A DNA stretch of 64,000 bases from the NCBI GenBank assembly GCA_902826815.1, contig CADEGF010000010.1:62001-126000 (forward strand). Direction: 5' to 3'. The notes under the pieces are model-generated. The model worked only from the letters and a program-made list of their open reading frames with translations. It ran no database searches and was not told the DNA's origin. This document shows positions 36,065 to 46,034 of this stretch, in pieces. Each line of letters begins with the position of its first letter. The first letter of the stretch is position 1. The translations under genes were made by a program, and so were the position numbers. The stretch comes from an uncultured Mycobacteriaceae bacterium (lineage in GTDB: Bacteria; Actinomycetota; Actinomycetes; Mycobacteriales; Mycobacteriaceae).

Positions 36065-37453
36065 ATGACGATCAGCGTCTTCGACCTCTTCTCCGTCGGC
36101 ATCGGCCCGTCGAGCTCCCACACCGTCGGCCCGATGCGGGCAGCCGCCCGGTTCGTCTCCGACCTCAACACGCTCGGCGCCTTCGACGACGTCGACGACG
36201 TGCGGGTCGACCTCTACGGATCCCTGGCGGCGACGGGTGCGGGGCACGGCACGTTCACCGCGGTGCTGCTCGGCCTCGAAGGCCACCGGCCCGAAGAGAT
36301 CCAGACCGACGAGATGGAACGCCGCGTCGACGAGATGCGCGCGACAGGCACCATCGCGTTCGGCGGGTCACGACAGATCGCACTCACCGAGCAAGATCTG
36401 GTGCTGCGCCCGTTGACGATCCTGCCGTTCCATCCCAACGGCATGACGATCACGGCGCTCGACGCCGACGGCCTCGAACTGCACCGCGAGACATACTTCT
36501 CGGTAGGCGGCGGCTTCGTCGTCACCGAAGCCGAGAGCCAGGAACCCGCGCCGAGACGAACCGACGCCCGATCGCTGGCATTCGGTTCCGCGAAGGAGAT
36601 GCTCGAGCTCTGCAACCACCACGGCTGCGGTATCAGCGAGCTCATGGCATCCATCGAACGCGAAACGCGTTCCACCGCCGAGATCCACAAGCGGCTGCTG
36701 CACATCCGCGATGTGATGGTCGAATGCGAGAAGCGCGGAATCGGCCGCGACGGGTTCCTACCCGGTTCACTGCGGGTGCGGCGGCGGGCCAAGGACTGGT
36801 ATGACCGCCTCAACAACGAAGATCCCGACCGCAGGCCCGAGTTCGCCGAGGACTGGGTGAACCTCGTCGCCCTCGCCGTCAACGAAGAGAATGCGTCCGG
36901 CGGCCGCATCGTCACGGCGCCGACCAACGGTGCCGCGGGCATCGTCCCCGCCGTGCTCCACTACGCGACGCACTACACGCCTGCGGGACGACGGAATCCG
37001 GACGAGACGGCGATTCGCTTCCTGCTTGCCGCGGGAGCCATCGGGTCGCTCTACAAGGAGCGCGCCTCCATCTCCGGCGCAGAAGTGGGCTGCCAGGGCG
37101 AGGTCGGTTCGGCCGCGTCGATGGCCGCGGGCGGACTCGCCGAAATTCTCGGAGGCACACCGGAACAGGTGGAGAACGCCGCCGAGATCGCGATGGAGCA
37201 CAGCCTCGGGCTCACCTGTGACCCGATCGGGGGGCTTGTGCAGATCCCCTGCATCGAACGCAACGCGATTTCCGCAGGAAAGGCCATCAATGCTGCCAGA
37301 ATGGCGCTACGCGGTGACGGCGCGCACCACGTGACGCTCGACCAGGTCATCGAGACGATGCGGACGACCGGCGCCGACATGCATTCCAAGTACAAAGAAA
37401 CATCGACCGGAGGGCTCGCCGTGAATGTCCCCGTGAACTACGTCGAGTGCTGA
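36065..37453 (+). CDS. sdaA: L-serine ammonia-lyase (iron-sulfur, single-chain)
   Basis: A 462-residue enzyme converting L-serine to pyruvate and ammonia. The N-terminal beta domain starts [23 protein letters not shown], which fixes the start at 36065. The [4Fe-4S] cysteines are visible in [11 protein letters not shown] and in [14 protein letters not shown]. It completes the betaine route: glycine to serine by GlyA, then pyruvate. An upstream palindrome like those of the sox genes suggests co-regulation. Two upstream in-frame ATGs are less likely starts. Confidence 0.93.
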   Translation: MTISVFDLFSVGIGPSSSHTVGPMRAAARFVSDLNTLGAFDDVDDVRVDLYGSLAATGAGHGTFTAVLLGLEGHRPEEIQTDEMERRVDEMRATGTIAFGGSRQIALTEQDLVLRPLTILPFHPNGMTITALDADGLELHRETYFSVGGGFVVTEAESQEPAPRRTDARSLAFGSAKEMLELCNHHGCGISELMASIERETRSTAEIHKRLLHIRDVMVECEKRGIGRDGFLPGSLRVRRRAKDWYDRLNNEDPDRRPEFAEDWVNLVALAVNEENASGGRIVTAPTNGAAGIVPAVLHYATHYTPAGRRNPDETAIRFLLAAGAIGSLYKERASISGAEVGCQGEVGSAASMAAGGLAEILGGTPEQVENAAEIAMEHSLGLTCDPIGGLVQIPCIERNAISAGKAINAARMALRGDGAHHVTLDQVIETMRTTGADMHSKYKETSTGGLAVNVPVNYVEC

Positions 37454-37458
37454 CGGCC

Positions 37459-37734
37459 ATGCCCGCGCTGGCGACCTCCCACGGACACGAGTGGGAAACG
37501 ATGATGCACCTGGACTGCTACGACCGCAGGATTCTCGCGTTCGTCGTCGAACAGCCATCCGATGAGCCGCTGCCCGAGAGGGAATGCCGAAGCTGGTTCG
37601 GCATCAGCCCGCGCGCGGTGATGCGGCGGTTCAACGCCGTCGTGGATGTGTATGTGTCACACCACGTCCCGCTGGACGAATCGGATCTGGAGCTGCTCAG
37701 CCGAGCCGAGCGCTACAGGTCGGTCACGCCGTAA
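37459..37734 (+). CDS. Small DUF3263-like protein
   Basis: About 91 residues from the ATG at 37459; a GTG at 37447 overlapping the sdaA stop, or ATGs at 37501, are alternatives. The core DRRILAFVVEQ ... SWFGISPRAVMRRFNAVVD resembles DUF3263, a small actinobacterial helix-turn-helix-like domain (typically ILAFE ... LFGMS ... YYQVLN). That hints at DNA binding. It directly follows sdaA and converges on the allE gene. Start and function are uncertain. Confidence 0.6.
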   Translation: MPALATSHGHEWETMMHLDCYDRRILAFVVEQPSDEPLPERECRSWFGISPRAVMRRFNAVVDVYVSHHVPLDESDLELLSRAERYRSVTP

Positions 37735-37743
37735 CGCTGACGG

Positions 37744-38583
37744 TCAGACGAACTGGCGGCTCAGCTTCGCGTGCCGGTTGACGTCCTTGTAGAGCAGATA
37801 CCTGAACCGGCCCGGGCCACCGGCGTAGCAGGCCTGCGGGCAGAAGGCGCGCAGCCACATGAAGTCGCCCTCCTGCACCTCGACCCAGTCCTTGTTGAGC
37901 AGGTACACGGCCTTTCCCTCGAGCACGTAGAGACCGTGCTCCATGACGTGGGTCTCCGGGAACGGGATCACTCCACCGGGTTCGAAGTTGACGATGTTGA
38001 CATGCATGTCGTGTCGGACGTCGGCGGGGTCGGCAAATCGCTGAGTGGTCCAGCGCCCCTGCGTCCCAGCCATTTCGACGCCTTCGACCTGAGTCTCGTT
38101 GGTGACGAACGGCTCCGGTACGTCGAGACCGTCGACGCGCTGATACGCCTTGCGGATCCAGTGGAAGCGGGCCGTCTCGGCGGTGTCGTTGCGCAGCTTC
38201 CAATCACAGCCCGGGGGCAGGAACGCGTAGCCGCCGGCGGTCAGGTCGTGCTTGTCTCCCCCGATCACCAGGGTGAACCCACCCTCGACGACGAACAGCA
38301 CCCCTTCGGCTTCGGGATCGAGTTCAGGGCGGTCACTGCCGCCGCCAGGCGAAACCTCGACGATGTACTGCGAGAAGGTTTCCGCGAACCCGGACAGCGG
38401 GCGCGCGATCACCCAGAGGCGGGTGTCGTCCCAGAACGGCAGGAAGCTGGTGACGATGTCGCGCATGGTCCCTCGGGGTAGCACCGCGTACGCCTCGGTG
38501 AACACCGCACGGTCGGTGGTCAGTTCGGTCTGCGGCGGGTGCCCACCCGTCGGCGCGTAATAACGCGGTGTGTGGTTGCTCAT
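37744..38583 (-). CDS. allE: (S)-ureidoglycine aminohydrolase
   Basis: A 279-residue bicupin (two cupin folds, about residues 50-130 and 180-265) of the AllE/YlbA family. The YYAPTGGHPPQTELTTDRAVFTEAYAVLPRG start and GVIPFPETHVMEHGLYVLEGKAVYLLN are characteristic, with metal ligands in the second cupin (ETHVMEHG). It hydrolyses ureidoglycine to ureidoglycolate and ammonia. The ATG at 38583 overlaps the allB stop by 4 bp, so it is the last gene of the ureide operon. Confidence 0.9.
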   Translation of the reverse strand: MSNHTPRYYAPTGGHPPQTELTTDRAVFTEAYAVLPRGTMRDIVTSFLPFWDDTRLWVIARPLSGFAETFSQYIVEVSPGGGSDRPELDPEAEGVLFVVEGGFTLVIGGDKHDLTAGGYAFLPPGCDWKLRNDTAETARFHWIRKAYQRVDGLDVPEPFVTNETQVEGVEMAGTQGRWTTQRFADPADVRHDMHVNIVNFEPGGVIPFPETHVMEHGLYVLEGKAVYLLNKDWVEVQEGDFMWLRAFCPQACYAGGPGRFRYLLYKDVNRHAKLSRQFV

Positions 38584-39920
38584 GCTCCACCTCGTGTCAG
38601 GAGCCTGCCCTGCGGCTCGCCGTCGATGTCGATCCTGTTGCCCCGCAACCACGTACTGCGTACCTGACCCGCGAGCGGGCGACCGTCGTACGGGGTGATC
38701 GCGTTCTTGTGGTGAAGCCGGTGCACGTCGACCACGAATGCGTCGTCGGGTGCGAACACGCAGAAGTCGGCGTCGTATCCGATGTCGATGCGGCCTTTAC
38801 GGTGAAGGCCGGTCTGCTTGGCAGGCGCCTGACACATCCAGCGGCACACGTCGACGAGGTCAAATCCGCGCTGGCGCGCCTGGGTCCACACCGCGGGCAG
38901 GCCGATCTGCAGCGACGAGATGCCGCCCCATGCCACCCCGAAGTCACCGATGTCGAGACACTTCAGGTCAGTGGTGGACGGCGAGTGGTCGGTGACGACC
39001 ATGTCGATGGTTCCGTCACGCAGCCCATTCCACAACAGCTCCCGGTTTCCGCCTTCCCTGATCGGCGGGCAACACTTGTATTGCGTTGCCCCGTCGGGGA
39101 TCTCCTCGGCGGCGAAGGTCAGGTAGTGCGGACAGGTCTCGGCCGTGATGGCGATGCCGTCGCGCCGTGCGGTCGCGATCATCGGCAACGCATCCGAGCT
39201 GGACACGTGCAGGATGTGCACGCGGCAGCCGGTCCATCTGGCCAGCTCGATCACCTGCGCGATCGCGAGGTTCTCCGCACCCCTCGGCCGTGACGACAAG
39301 AAGTTGGAGTACGTCTCGCCGTGCGCGGTCGGTGCGTGCTCGATCGCGTGGGTGTCTTCTGCATGCACGATCATCAGGCCGTCGAAGGTCGCGAGCTCGC
39401 GCATGGCCGCCTCGAGCTGGTCGGGGTCGACCGGCGGAAACTCGTCGACACCGGAGTGCAGCAGAAAGCATTTGAAGCCGAAGACGCCCGCGTCGTACAT
39501 CGGCCGAAGGTCACCCACGTTGCCGGGAACGGCACCGCCCCAGAAACCGACGTCGATGTGCGCCTGGGGCTGCGCGGTCTTGCGCTTGACCTCGAGGGCG
39601 GCGACGTCGACGGTGGGCGGAATGCTGTTGAGCGGCATGTCGATCAGTGTCGTGACACCGCCTGCGGCGGCGGCCCTCGTCGCGCTGGAGAAGCCCTCCC
39701 ATTCGGTGCGACCGGGATCGTTGACGTGCACATGCGAATCGACGATTCCCGGAAGCAGCGCCTCGTCGGAGCTCAGCTCGATCACCTGCGGGGCTGTCAG
39801 GTCAGACTCGATGGGCTCGATGGCGACGATCGTGCCGTCCTTGATGCCGACGATGCGGCTCACCTCGCCCGCGGTGCTGATCACCCGCGGAGCGCGGATC
39901 ACCAGATCGAGGTCGGTCAT
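38580..39920 (-). CDS. allB: Allantoinase
   Basis: A 446-residue amidohydrolase of the dihydroorotase/allantoinase branch. Metal ligands are seen in DSHVHVNDPGRTEWEGF, the carboxylated lysine is probably in GFKCFLLHSG, and later ligands are in VHAED and VTDHSPS. It opens the hydantoin ring of allantoin to give allantoate. The ATG at 39920 overlaps the permease stop by 4 bp; the upstream reading frame is a shadow of that permease gene. Confidence 0.92.
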   Translation of the reverse strand: MTDLDLVIRAPRVISTAGEVSRIVGIKDGTIVAIEPIESDLTAPQVIELSSDEALLPGIVDSHVHVNDPGRTEWEGFSSATRAAAAGGVTTLIDMPLNSIPPTVDVAALEVKRKTAQPQAHIDVGFWGGAVPGNVGDLRPMYDAGVFGFKCFLLHSGVDEFPPVDPDQLEAAMRELATFDGLMIVHAEDTHAIEHAPTAHGETYSNFLSSRPRGAENLAIAQVIELARWTGCRVHILHVSSSDALPMIATARRDGIAITAETCPHYLTFAAEEIPDGATQYKCCPPIREGGNRELLWNGLRDGTIDMVVTDHSPSTTDLKCLDIGDFGVAWGGISSLQIGLPAVWTQARQRGFDLVDVCRWMCQAPAKQTGLHRKGRIDIGYDADFCVFAPDDAFVVDVHRLHHKNAITPYDGRPLAGQVRSTWLRGNRIDIDGEPQGRLLTRGGA

Positions 39921-41389
39921 GATTGCGCCTCCTCGTTCGTCGACGCGGCCAGTTCGGGTTGCCGGTGATCGCGCGTGGATATCGCGAAGTACAGGACCGC
40001 GGAGACGATCACGCCGACGAACCAGGAGAACGCCGACCACGCCTCCCACGGCTTGTAGAGCGCGACGAACAACGAGAACGCCGCCGCCACGGTTCCTGCG
40101 ATGAGCGCCTTGGGATTCCACCCGCGCTTGTAGTAATACCGGCTGCGCGGGTCGTCGAGGTACAGCTCATCGATCGAAACGCGTTGCCGCCGTACCAGGT
40201 AGTAGTCGGTGAAGATCACCCCGAACAGCGGGCCGAGCAGCGCGCCGAGGCCACCGAGGAAGTAGAAGATCGCAGCGGGGCTGCTGTACAGATGCCATGG
40301 CGTGATCACCACGGCAGCGATCGCACTGATCAATCCGCCGCGGCGGAAGTCGATGTGCTTCGGCGCTACGTTGGCGAGGTCGTAGGAGGCCGACACGAAG
40401 TTCGCGACGACGTTGATGCCGATCGTCGCGATGACGAAGGTGATCGCCCCGATGATCGTGACCCACACGTTGTCGATCCTCGCGACGATTTCCACCGGGT
40501 CGGTGATCGCTTCCCCGAAGACCGCGATGCTGCCCGCGGTGACCGCGACGGTGACGATCGCGAACGCCATGAAGTTGACCGGCAGACCCCAGAAGTTGCC
40601 GCGAACGACGGTGGATCGGTTCGGTGCGAACCGGGAGAAGTCGCAGAAGTTCAGCAGCAGCGTGGAGAAGTACGTGACGGTCAGCGCGACCGCGACGAAG
40701 AAGGCCTGCACGGCTGCGCCGCCGGACTTCTGCTCGTCGGTCAGGTTCAGCGAGAAGTCCGACCCCGCTTCCACGACGATCCAGATGGCGAGCACGAACA
40801 TCACCACCCAGATCGCGGGCCCCGCCCAGTCCTGGAACCGGCGCACCGTCTCCATACCCCGCCGGATGACCAGCAGCTGCAGCACCCAGAGCACCGCGAA
40901 CGCCGCCCAGCCGAGCATGTCGAGGCCGAGGAAGTTCGCCCCGCGATGGTCGGCGAGGCCGGGCCATGCCGCGATCGCGAGCACGACCACCGCCTGTGAC
41001 GCGAGCCAGGTCTGGATGCCGTACCAGGCGATGGCGATCACCGCCCGGATCAGCGCCGCGAGGTTGGCGCCGAAGACCCCGAAGGAGATGCGGGCGATCA
41101 CCGGATAGGGCACCCCGGTGGCCTGGCCCGCGAACCCGGTGAGGTTCATCAGGAAGAAGACCACGGTGATGCCGAGCACCAACGCGACGAACACCTGCCA
41201 GCCGACAAGCCCGGTGAAGAACAGGCCTGCCGCGAACGTGTAGCCGCCGATGCTGTGCACATCCGACATCCACATCGCGAAAAGGCTGTAGGTGCCCCAG
41301 TTCCGTTCACGGGCAGGCGCGAGGTCGGAGTTGTAGAGCCGATCACTCGGCGCGAGACCATCGGACCCGTCGATGGTGGTGTCGCTCAT
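39917..41389 (-). CDS. NCS1-family permease, probable allantoin transporter (first)
   Basis: A 490-residue NCS1 (nucleobase:cation symporter-1) carrier with twelve predicted helices. The amphipathic entry RLYNSDLAPARERNWGTYSLFAMWMSD is characteristic of allantoin/hydantoin/cytosine permeases. The C-terminal half contains the conserved ASYDLANVAPKHIDFRRGG loop. It precedes allB and overlaps it. It is clearly paralogous to the carrier at 46035-47525. The substrate is probably allantoin or a related ureide. Confidence 0.88.
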   Translation of the reverse strand: MSDTTIDGSDGLAPSDRLYNSDLAPARERNWGTYSLFAMWMSDVHSIGGYTFAAGLFFTGLVGWQVFVALVLGITVVFFLMNLTGFAGQATGVPYPVIARISFGVFGANLAALIRAVIAIAWYGIQTWLASQAVVVLAIAAWPGLADHRGANFLGLDMLGWAAFAVLWVLQLLVIRRGMETVRRFQDWAGPAIWVVMFVLAIWIVVEAGSDFSLNLTDEQKSGGAAVQAFFVAVALTVTYFSTLLLNFCDFSRFAPNRSTVVRGNFWGLPVNFMAFAIVTVAVTAGSIAVFGEAITDPVEIVARIDNVWVTIIGAITFVIATIGINVVANFVSASYDLANVAPKHIDFRRGGLISAIAAVVITPWHLYSSPAAIFYFLGGLGALLGPLFGVIFTDYYLVRRQRVSIDELYLDDPRSRYYYKRGWNPKALIAGTVAAAFSLFVALYKPWEAWSAFSWFVGVIVSAVLYFAISTRDHRQPELAASTNEEAQS

Positions 41390-41406
41390 GCTTCCTACCT
41401 TCGTCC

Positions 41407-42561
41407 TCAGAGGAGTTTCGGTCTACCTTCTCCCGACAGATGGTCGGTCGCTATCAGTTCGCCGAGACGCACAAGCAGCGGCGCGGGGTCGGCGAGGCAT
41501 CGCGCCACATCGGGCTCGACGTCGGTGAGGGCATATGCGGCGGCGATGCCCGCAGCGTGCAGCGCGTCGGCGGTGAGTTGATTGCGGCCACAGACCGCGA
41601 CGACCGGCACCCCCGCGGCCCCTGCCGCGGTCGCGACGCCCGCAGGCGCCTTGCCGCTCAGTGTCTGCTCGTCGAGGGCGCCTTCGCCCGTCACGACAAG
41701 GTCGGCGCGAGAAAGTCGCTCGGCGAAGCCGACCAGGTCGAGCACCAACTCGACGCCGGGCCGAAATTCGGCGCCGAGGACCGCGAGCGCGGCGAAGCCG
41801 GCTCCGCCCGCCGCACCGGCGCCCGGGCTGTCGCGGTGCTCGGCGCCGGTCGTCGCGGCGACGACATCGGCGAAATGAGTTAGCGCATCGTCGAGTTCGC
41901 GCACCTCGTCGGGTCCGGCGCCCTTCTGCGGCCCGTACACGGCGGCCGCGCCGGTTGGCCCCGTCAGCGGATTGTCCACGTCGCTGGCGAGCACAAGGTG
42001 CACACCGTCCATCAGCTCACGCACCGCAGCGAGGTCGATGCTCGCAATCGACGTGAGACCGGCACCGCCGTCGGGTATCGGTGCCGCGTCGGCGTCGAGC
42101 AGACGTGCACCGAGCGCGGCGAGCAGCCCGGCACCACCGTCGGTGCTCGCCGAGCCGCCGATGCCGAGCACGATGGTGCGGCAGCCCGCCGCAACGGCCG
42201 CCGCGACGACCTCGCCGACGCCGCGGCTCGACGCCGTCAGAGGTGCCGGAATCCCGCCGGGCAGCCGGACCAGGCCGGCCGCGTCGGCCATCTCCACCAC
42301 GGCGAGGTCGCCGCGGCGACCGAAACCGGTCTGCACCGGCTCGCCGGTCGGACCCGACACCACAACGGGCACATTGTCGAAGCCCGCAGCCAGTGCGGCC
42401 GCGACCGTCCCGTCTCCCCCGTCGGCGACCGGCACCGATTCGACGTCAGCGTCCGGCCGCACCAAGCGCACGCCTTCGCCGACGGCGTCGGCGACCTGCG
42501 CGGCGGTCAGCGACCCCTTGAACTTGTCGGAGGCGATCAGGACGGTGGGCACGGTCGGCAT
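41407..42561 (-). CDS. Glycerate kinase
   Basis: A 384-residue glycerate kinase of the GlxK/GarK type. The N-terminus IASDKFKGSLTAAQVADAVGEG and VPVADGGDGTV are diagnostic, as are GIGGSASTDGGAGLLAALGA and GEGALDEQTLSGKAP. It phosphorylates the D-glycerate made by the tartronate semialdehyde reductase of the same operon and delivers 2-phosphoglycerate to glycolysis. Its start overlaps the gcl stop by one base. Confidence 0.92.
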   Translation of the reverse strand: MPTVPTVLIASDKFKGSLTAAQVADAVGEGVRLVRPDADVESVPVADGGDGTVAAALAAGFDNVPVVVSGPTGEPVQTGFGRRGDLAVVEMADAAGLVRLPGGIPAPLTASSRGVGEVVAAAVAAGCRTIVLGIGGSASTDGGAGLLAALGARLLDADAAPIPDGGAGLTSIASIDLAAVRELMDGVHLVLASDVDNPLTGPTGAAAVYGPQKGAGPDEVRELDDALTHFADVVAATTGAEHRDSPGAGAAGGAGFAALAVLGAEFRPGVELVLDLVGFAERLSRADLVVTGEGALDEQTLSGKAPAGVATAAGAAGVPVVAVCGRNQLTADALHAAGIAAAYALTDVEPDVARCLADPAPLLVRLGELIATDHLSGEGRPKLL

Positions 42562-44336
42562 CAGTCCAGTAAAGCGACCGCGGTCGGGGCGTGCTCACCC
42601 ACCATCGCGAGTTCCTCGAATTCCACCACGTTGTCGATCTCGGTGCCCATGGACACGTTGGTGACGCGCTCGAGGATCACCTCGACGACGACCGGAACCC
42701 GATACTCGGCAAGCAGGTACTTCGCCTGTTCCAGCGCCGCCTGTAACCGGTCCGGCTCGACGACGCGGATCGCCTTGCAGCCCAGCCCCTCTGCCACCTT
42801 CACGTGGTCGACGCCATAGCCGTCGAGCTCGGGGCTGTTGACGTTGTCAAAGGCCAGTTGCACGCAGTAGTCCATGCCGAACCCGCGCTGCGACTGCCGG
42901 ATCAACCCCAGATACGAGTTGTTCACCACGACGTGGATGTATCCGATGTTGAACTGCGCACCGACCGCGAGCTCCTCGATGAGGAACTGGAAGTCGTAGT
43001 CGCCCGACAACGCGACCACTGTCGCGTCCTGGTCTGCGGTGGCGACGCCGAGCGCCGCGGGCGCCGTCCACCCGAGTGGCCCCGCCTGCCCGGCGTTGAT
43101 CCAGTGCCTCGGCTTGTACACGTGCAGCAGCTGTGCGGCCTGGATCTGCGACAGCCCGATGGTGCTGACGTATCGGGTTTCGGGTCCGAACGCCTTGTTC
43201 ATCTCCTGGTATACCCGTTGCGGCTTGATCGGGATGCTGTCGAAGTTGGTTTTACGCAGCATGTTTCGCCTGCGCTCCCGGCACGACTCTGCCCACACCC
43301 CTCTGTCGGGCATGCGCCCCTCGGCATACCACTGGGTGGCCGTCTCGACCAGCACCTCGAGCGCGGCCTTCGCATCGGACACGATCGCGTAGTCGGGCGC
43401 GAAGACGCGACCGATCTGCGTCGGCTCGATGTCGACGTGCACGAAGGTGCGGCCTTTCGTGTAGGTGTCGATACCGCCGGTGTGCCTGTTCGCCCAGCGG
43501 TTGCCGATGCCGAGCACGAAATCCGATTCGAGCATCGTCGCGTTGCCGTACCGGTGCGAGGTCTGCAGCCCGACCATACCTGCCCACAGCGGGTGATCGT
43601 CGGGGATGGCGCCCCACGCCATCAGGGTCGGAACGACTGGGACGCCGGTGATTTCGGCCAGCGCGACGAGCAGGTCGGCGGCGTCGGCATTGATCACACC
43701 GCCGCCTGCGACGATGAGGGGCCGCTCGGCGGCGGCCATCATCGTCAGCGCCTTATCGGCCTGCTTGCGGGTTGCGGCGGGCCTGGACACCGGCAGCGGC
43801 TCGTAACTATCGATGTCGAAGTCGATCTCGCCCAGCTGCACATCCATCGGGAGGTCGATGAGAACCGGCCCTGGTCGGCCCTCGCGCATCAGGTAGAAGG
43901 CCTTCTGGAAGGTGCCGGGCACCTGCGCCGGTTCCATTACTGTGACAGCCCATTTCGTGACGGGCGTGGCGATGTCGGCGATGTTGATCGCCTGGAAGTC
44001 CTCTTTGTGCAGCTGGGCCACCGGCGCCTGGCCGGTGATGCACAGGATCGGGATCGAGTCGGCCGTCGCGGAGTAGAGGCCGGTGATCATGTCGGTGCCC
44101 GCCGGGCCCGACGTCCCGATGCACAGGCCGATGTTGCCCGCCTTCGCCCTGGTGTACCCCTCGGCCATATGGGAGGCGCCCTCGACATGTCGGGCGAGCA
44201 CGTGGGAGATGCCGCCGTGTGCGCGCATCGCGCTGTAGAACGGGTTGATCGCCGCACCCGGCAGACCGAACGCCTGGGTGGCGCCCTCCCTCTCCAGGAT
44301 CAGGACCGCGGCATCGACCGCGCGCATCTTCGTCAT
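42561..44336 (-). CDS. gcl: Glyoxylate carboligase
   Basis: A 591-residue thiamine-diphosphate enzyme that joins two glyoxylates to tartronate semialdehyde and CO2. The length and the sequence start [18 protein letters not shown] match Gcl. The ThDP region ([18 protein letters not shown]) and the acetolactate-synthase-like central domain are present. Gcl proteins have Val in place of the usual catalytic Glu near residue 50; here the [10 protein letters not shown] segment lies just before that position. The genes for the next steps flank it. Confidence 0.93.
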   Translation of the reverse strand: MTKMRAVDAAVLILEREGATQAFGLPGAAINPFYSAMRAHGGISHVLARHVEGASHMAEGYTRAKAGNIGLCIGTSGPAGTDMITGLYSATADSIPILCITGQAPVAQLHKEDFQAINIADIATPVTKWAVTVMEPAQVPGTFQKAFYLMREGRPGPVLIDLPMDVQLGEIDFDIDSYEPLPVSRPAATRKQADKALTMMAAAERPLIVAGGGVINADAADLLVALAEITGVPVVPTLMAWGAIPDDHPLWAGMVGLQTSHRYGNATMLESDFVLGIGNRWANRHTGGIDTYTKGRTFVHVDIEPTQIGRVFAPDYAIVSDAKAALEVLVETATQWYAEGRMPDRGVWAESCRERRRNMLRKTNFDSIPIKPQRVYQEMNKAFGPETRYVSTIGLSQIQAAQLLHVYKPRHWINAGQAGPLGWTAPAALGVATADQDATVVALSGDYDFQFLIEELAVGAQFNIGYIHVVVNNSYLGLIRQSQRGFGMDYCVQLAFDNVNSPELDGYGVDHVKVAEGLGCKAIRVVEPDRLQAALEQAKYLLAEYRVPVVVEVILERVTNVSMGTEIDNVVEFEELAMVGEHAPTAVALLD

Positions 44337-45217
44337 GATTGAGTCCTTCCGCTCAGTCGCTCGACACCGCGCAGCAGCCCTGAGTGGTCGAGCCCGCCGT
44401 CACCGTTGGCCAGTGCGCTCGCCATCAGCTGCGCGACCAGCCCGCCGAGGGGCACCACGACGCCTGCCTCTCGCGCTGCCGCGGTGACGATGCCGAGGTC
44501 CTTGTGGTGCAACGCGATCCGGAACCCCGGGTCGAACGAGCGGTCCAGCATGTTCTGCTTCTTCTGGTCCAGCACCTTCGAGCCTGCAAGCCCGCCGCCG
44601 AGCACTTCGAGGGCGGCCACGGTGTCGACGCCGTACGCCTCGAGGAAGACGACCGCCTCGGCCAGCGCCTCGATGTTCGCGGCGACGATGAGTTGGTTGG
44701 CCGCCTTGACGGTCTGGCCCGCGCCGCTCGGGCCGACGTGCACTATCGTCTTGCCCACGGTGTCGAGGATGGGTTTGGCGGCGTCGAAATCGTCTGAATC
44801 GCCGCCGACCATGATCGAGAGTGCGGCATTCTTCGCACCGGCCTCACCGCCGGAGACGGGCGCGTCGACGAGGCGGATGTCCTTCGCCGCGGCCTGCTCG
44901 GCGAGTTGAGTCGCGACGTCGGGTCGGATGCTGGAGAAGTCGATGACCAGCGTGCCGGGCTTGGCATTCTCGAAGACCCCGCCCTCGCCCGCGAGCACGT
45001 CGGTGACGTCCGGCGAGTCCGGCACCATCACGCAGACCACTTCGGCATCGCGCACCGCGTCGGCGATCGACTCCGCCGCGCGGCCGCCCGCCTCGACAAG
45101 CGGGGCGGCCTTCTCCGGCGTGCGGTTGAATCCGGCGACCTGATTGCCCGCGTTGACGAGGTGGACCGACATCGGGCTGCCCATGATGCCGAGTCCTATG
45201 AAGGCGATGTTGGTCAT
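44333..45217 (-). CDS. glxR: 2-hydroxy-3-oxopropionate (tartronate semialdehyde) reductase
   Basis: A 294-residue beta-hydroxyacid dehydrogenase. The NAD(P) loop is [15 protein letters not shown], the substrate loop [23 protein letters not shown], and the catalytic lysine region [18 protein letters not shown]. It reduces tartronate semialdehyde to D-glycerate. It overlaps gcl by 4 bp. 3-Hydroxyisobutyrate dehydrogenases are similar, but the context decides for GlxR/GarR. Confidence 0.9.
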   Translation of the reverse strand: MTNIAFIGLGIMGSPMSVHLVNAGNQVAGFNRTPEKAAPLVEAGGRAAESIADAVRDAEVVCVMVPDSPDVTDVLAGEGGVFENAKPGTLVIDFSSIRPDVATQLAEQAAAKDIRLVDAPVSGGEAGAKNAALSIMVGGDSDDFDAAKPILDTVGKTIVHVGPSGAGQTVKAANQLIVAANIEALAEAVVFLEAYGVDTVAALEVLGGGLAGSKVLDQKKQNMLDRSFDPGFRIALHHKDLGIVTAAAREAGVVVPLGGLVAQLMASALANGDGGLDHSGLLRGVERLSGRTQS

Positions 45218-45229
45218 GACAAGTCCTCC

Positions 45230-46030
45230 TTAGCTTTTGGGGCTTTTGGTCCAGCCGAAACTGTCGGCCGATGCGCCCGATGGTTTATATTCGAGACCCA
45301 CCCAACCGTCGTATCCGCGTGCGTTCAACTCTTGGAGCTGTGCGAGCAGCGGAAGCGAGCCGGTGCCGGGTTCGTTGCGCCCAGGAGCATCGGCGATCTG
45401 GACGTGCGCGATGCGGTCGATGTGGGCGGCGATGACCTGGTCGACGTCGTCGCCGTTGACGGCGAGGTGGTACAGATCGGCGAGCAGGCCGATGTTCGGC
45501 TCACCTGCACGGTCGATGACGGCGAACACATCCGCGGCCGTCAGGAGTGGGTAGGCGGGTGCACCGCTGACCGGCTCGACCAGCACGGTGCCGCCGATCC
45601 GGGCGGCGCCTTTGGCGGCCAGCGCCAGGTTCTCGGCGCCGAGCTCATCCTGCTGCTGCGGCGATGCATCATCGACGCGGTTGCCGTAGAGCGCGTTGAA
45701 CGCCTTGCAGCCCAACCGCTCTCCGATGCCGACGGTGACGTCGATGTTGTCGCGGAACTCCGCGGAGCGTGCAGGCCACGACACCAGGCCGCGGTCGCCG
45801 CCCGGCATGTCACCTGCGAAGAAGTTCAGCCCGACAAGCTGCACGCCCGCGTTCTCGACTGAGGCGATGAACGCGTCGATGTCCGCGTCGGCAGGGACCG
45901 CCTCGGCGAACGGCCACCAGAACTCCACGCCGTCGAAACCGGCCTGCTTCACCGCATCCGGCCGCTGCAGCAGCGGGAGTTCGGTGAACAGTATCGAGCA
46001 GTTGACTTCATAGGGAAGCGGATGGCTCAT
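45230..46030 (-). CDS. hyi: Hydroxypyruvate isomerase
   Basis: A 266-residue TIM-barrel isomerase of the Hyi family. Typical blocks are EVNCSILFTELPLLQRPDAVKQAGFDGVEFWWPF, LVGLNFFAGDMPGGDRG and a metal-binding Glu in LVEPVSG. It interconverts hydroxypyruvate and tartronate semialdehyde and usually travels with gcl and glxR. The ATG at 46030 lies 4 bp after the NCS1 stop. The upstream reading frame is a shadow. Confidence 0.9.
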   Translation of the reverse strand: MSHPLPYEVNCSILFTELPLLQRPDAVKQAGFDGVEFWWPFAEAVPADADIDAFIASVENAGVQLVGLNFFAGDMPGGDRGLVSWPARSAEFRDNIDVTVGIGERLGCKAFNALYGNRVDDASPQQQDELGAENLALAAKGAARIGGTVLVEPVSGAPAYPLLTAADVFAVIDRAGEPNIGLLADLYHLAVNGDDVDQVIAAHIDRIAHVQIADAPGRNEPGTGSLPLLAQLQELNARGYDGWVGLEYKPSGASADSFGWTKSPKS

Positions 46031-46034
46031 GAAT

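Noticed and set aside
45230-46030. Assigning the TIM-barrel isomerase to the inositol-like module as IolO
   Set aside because: It is 30 kb away, within the gcl/glxR operon, and has Hyi-specific sequence blocks.
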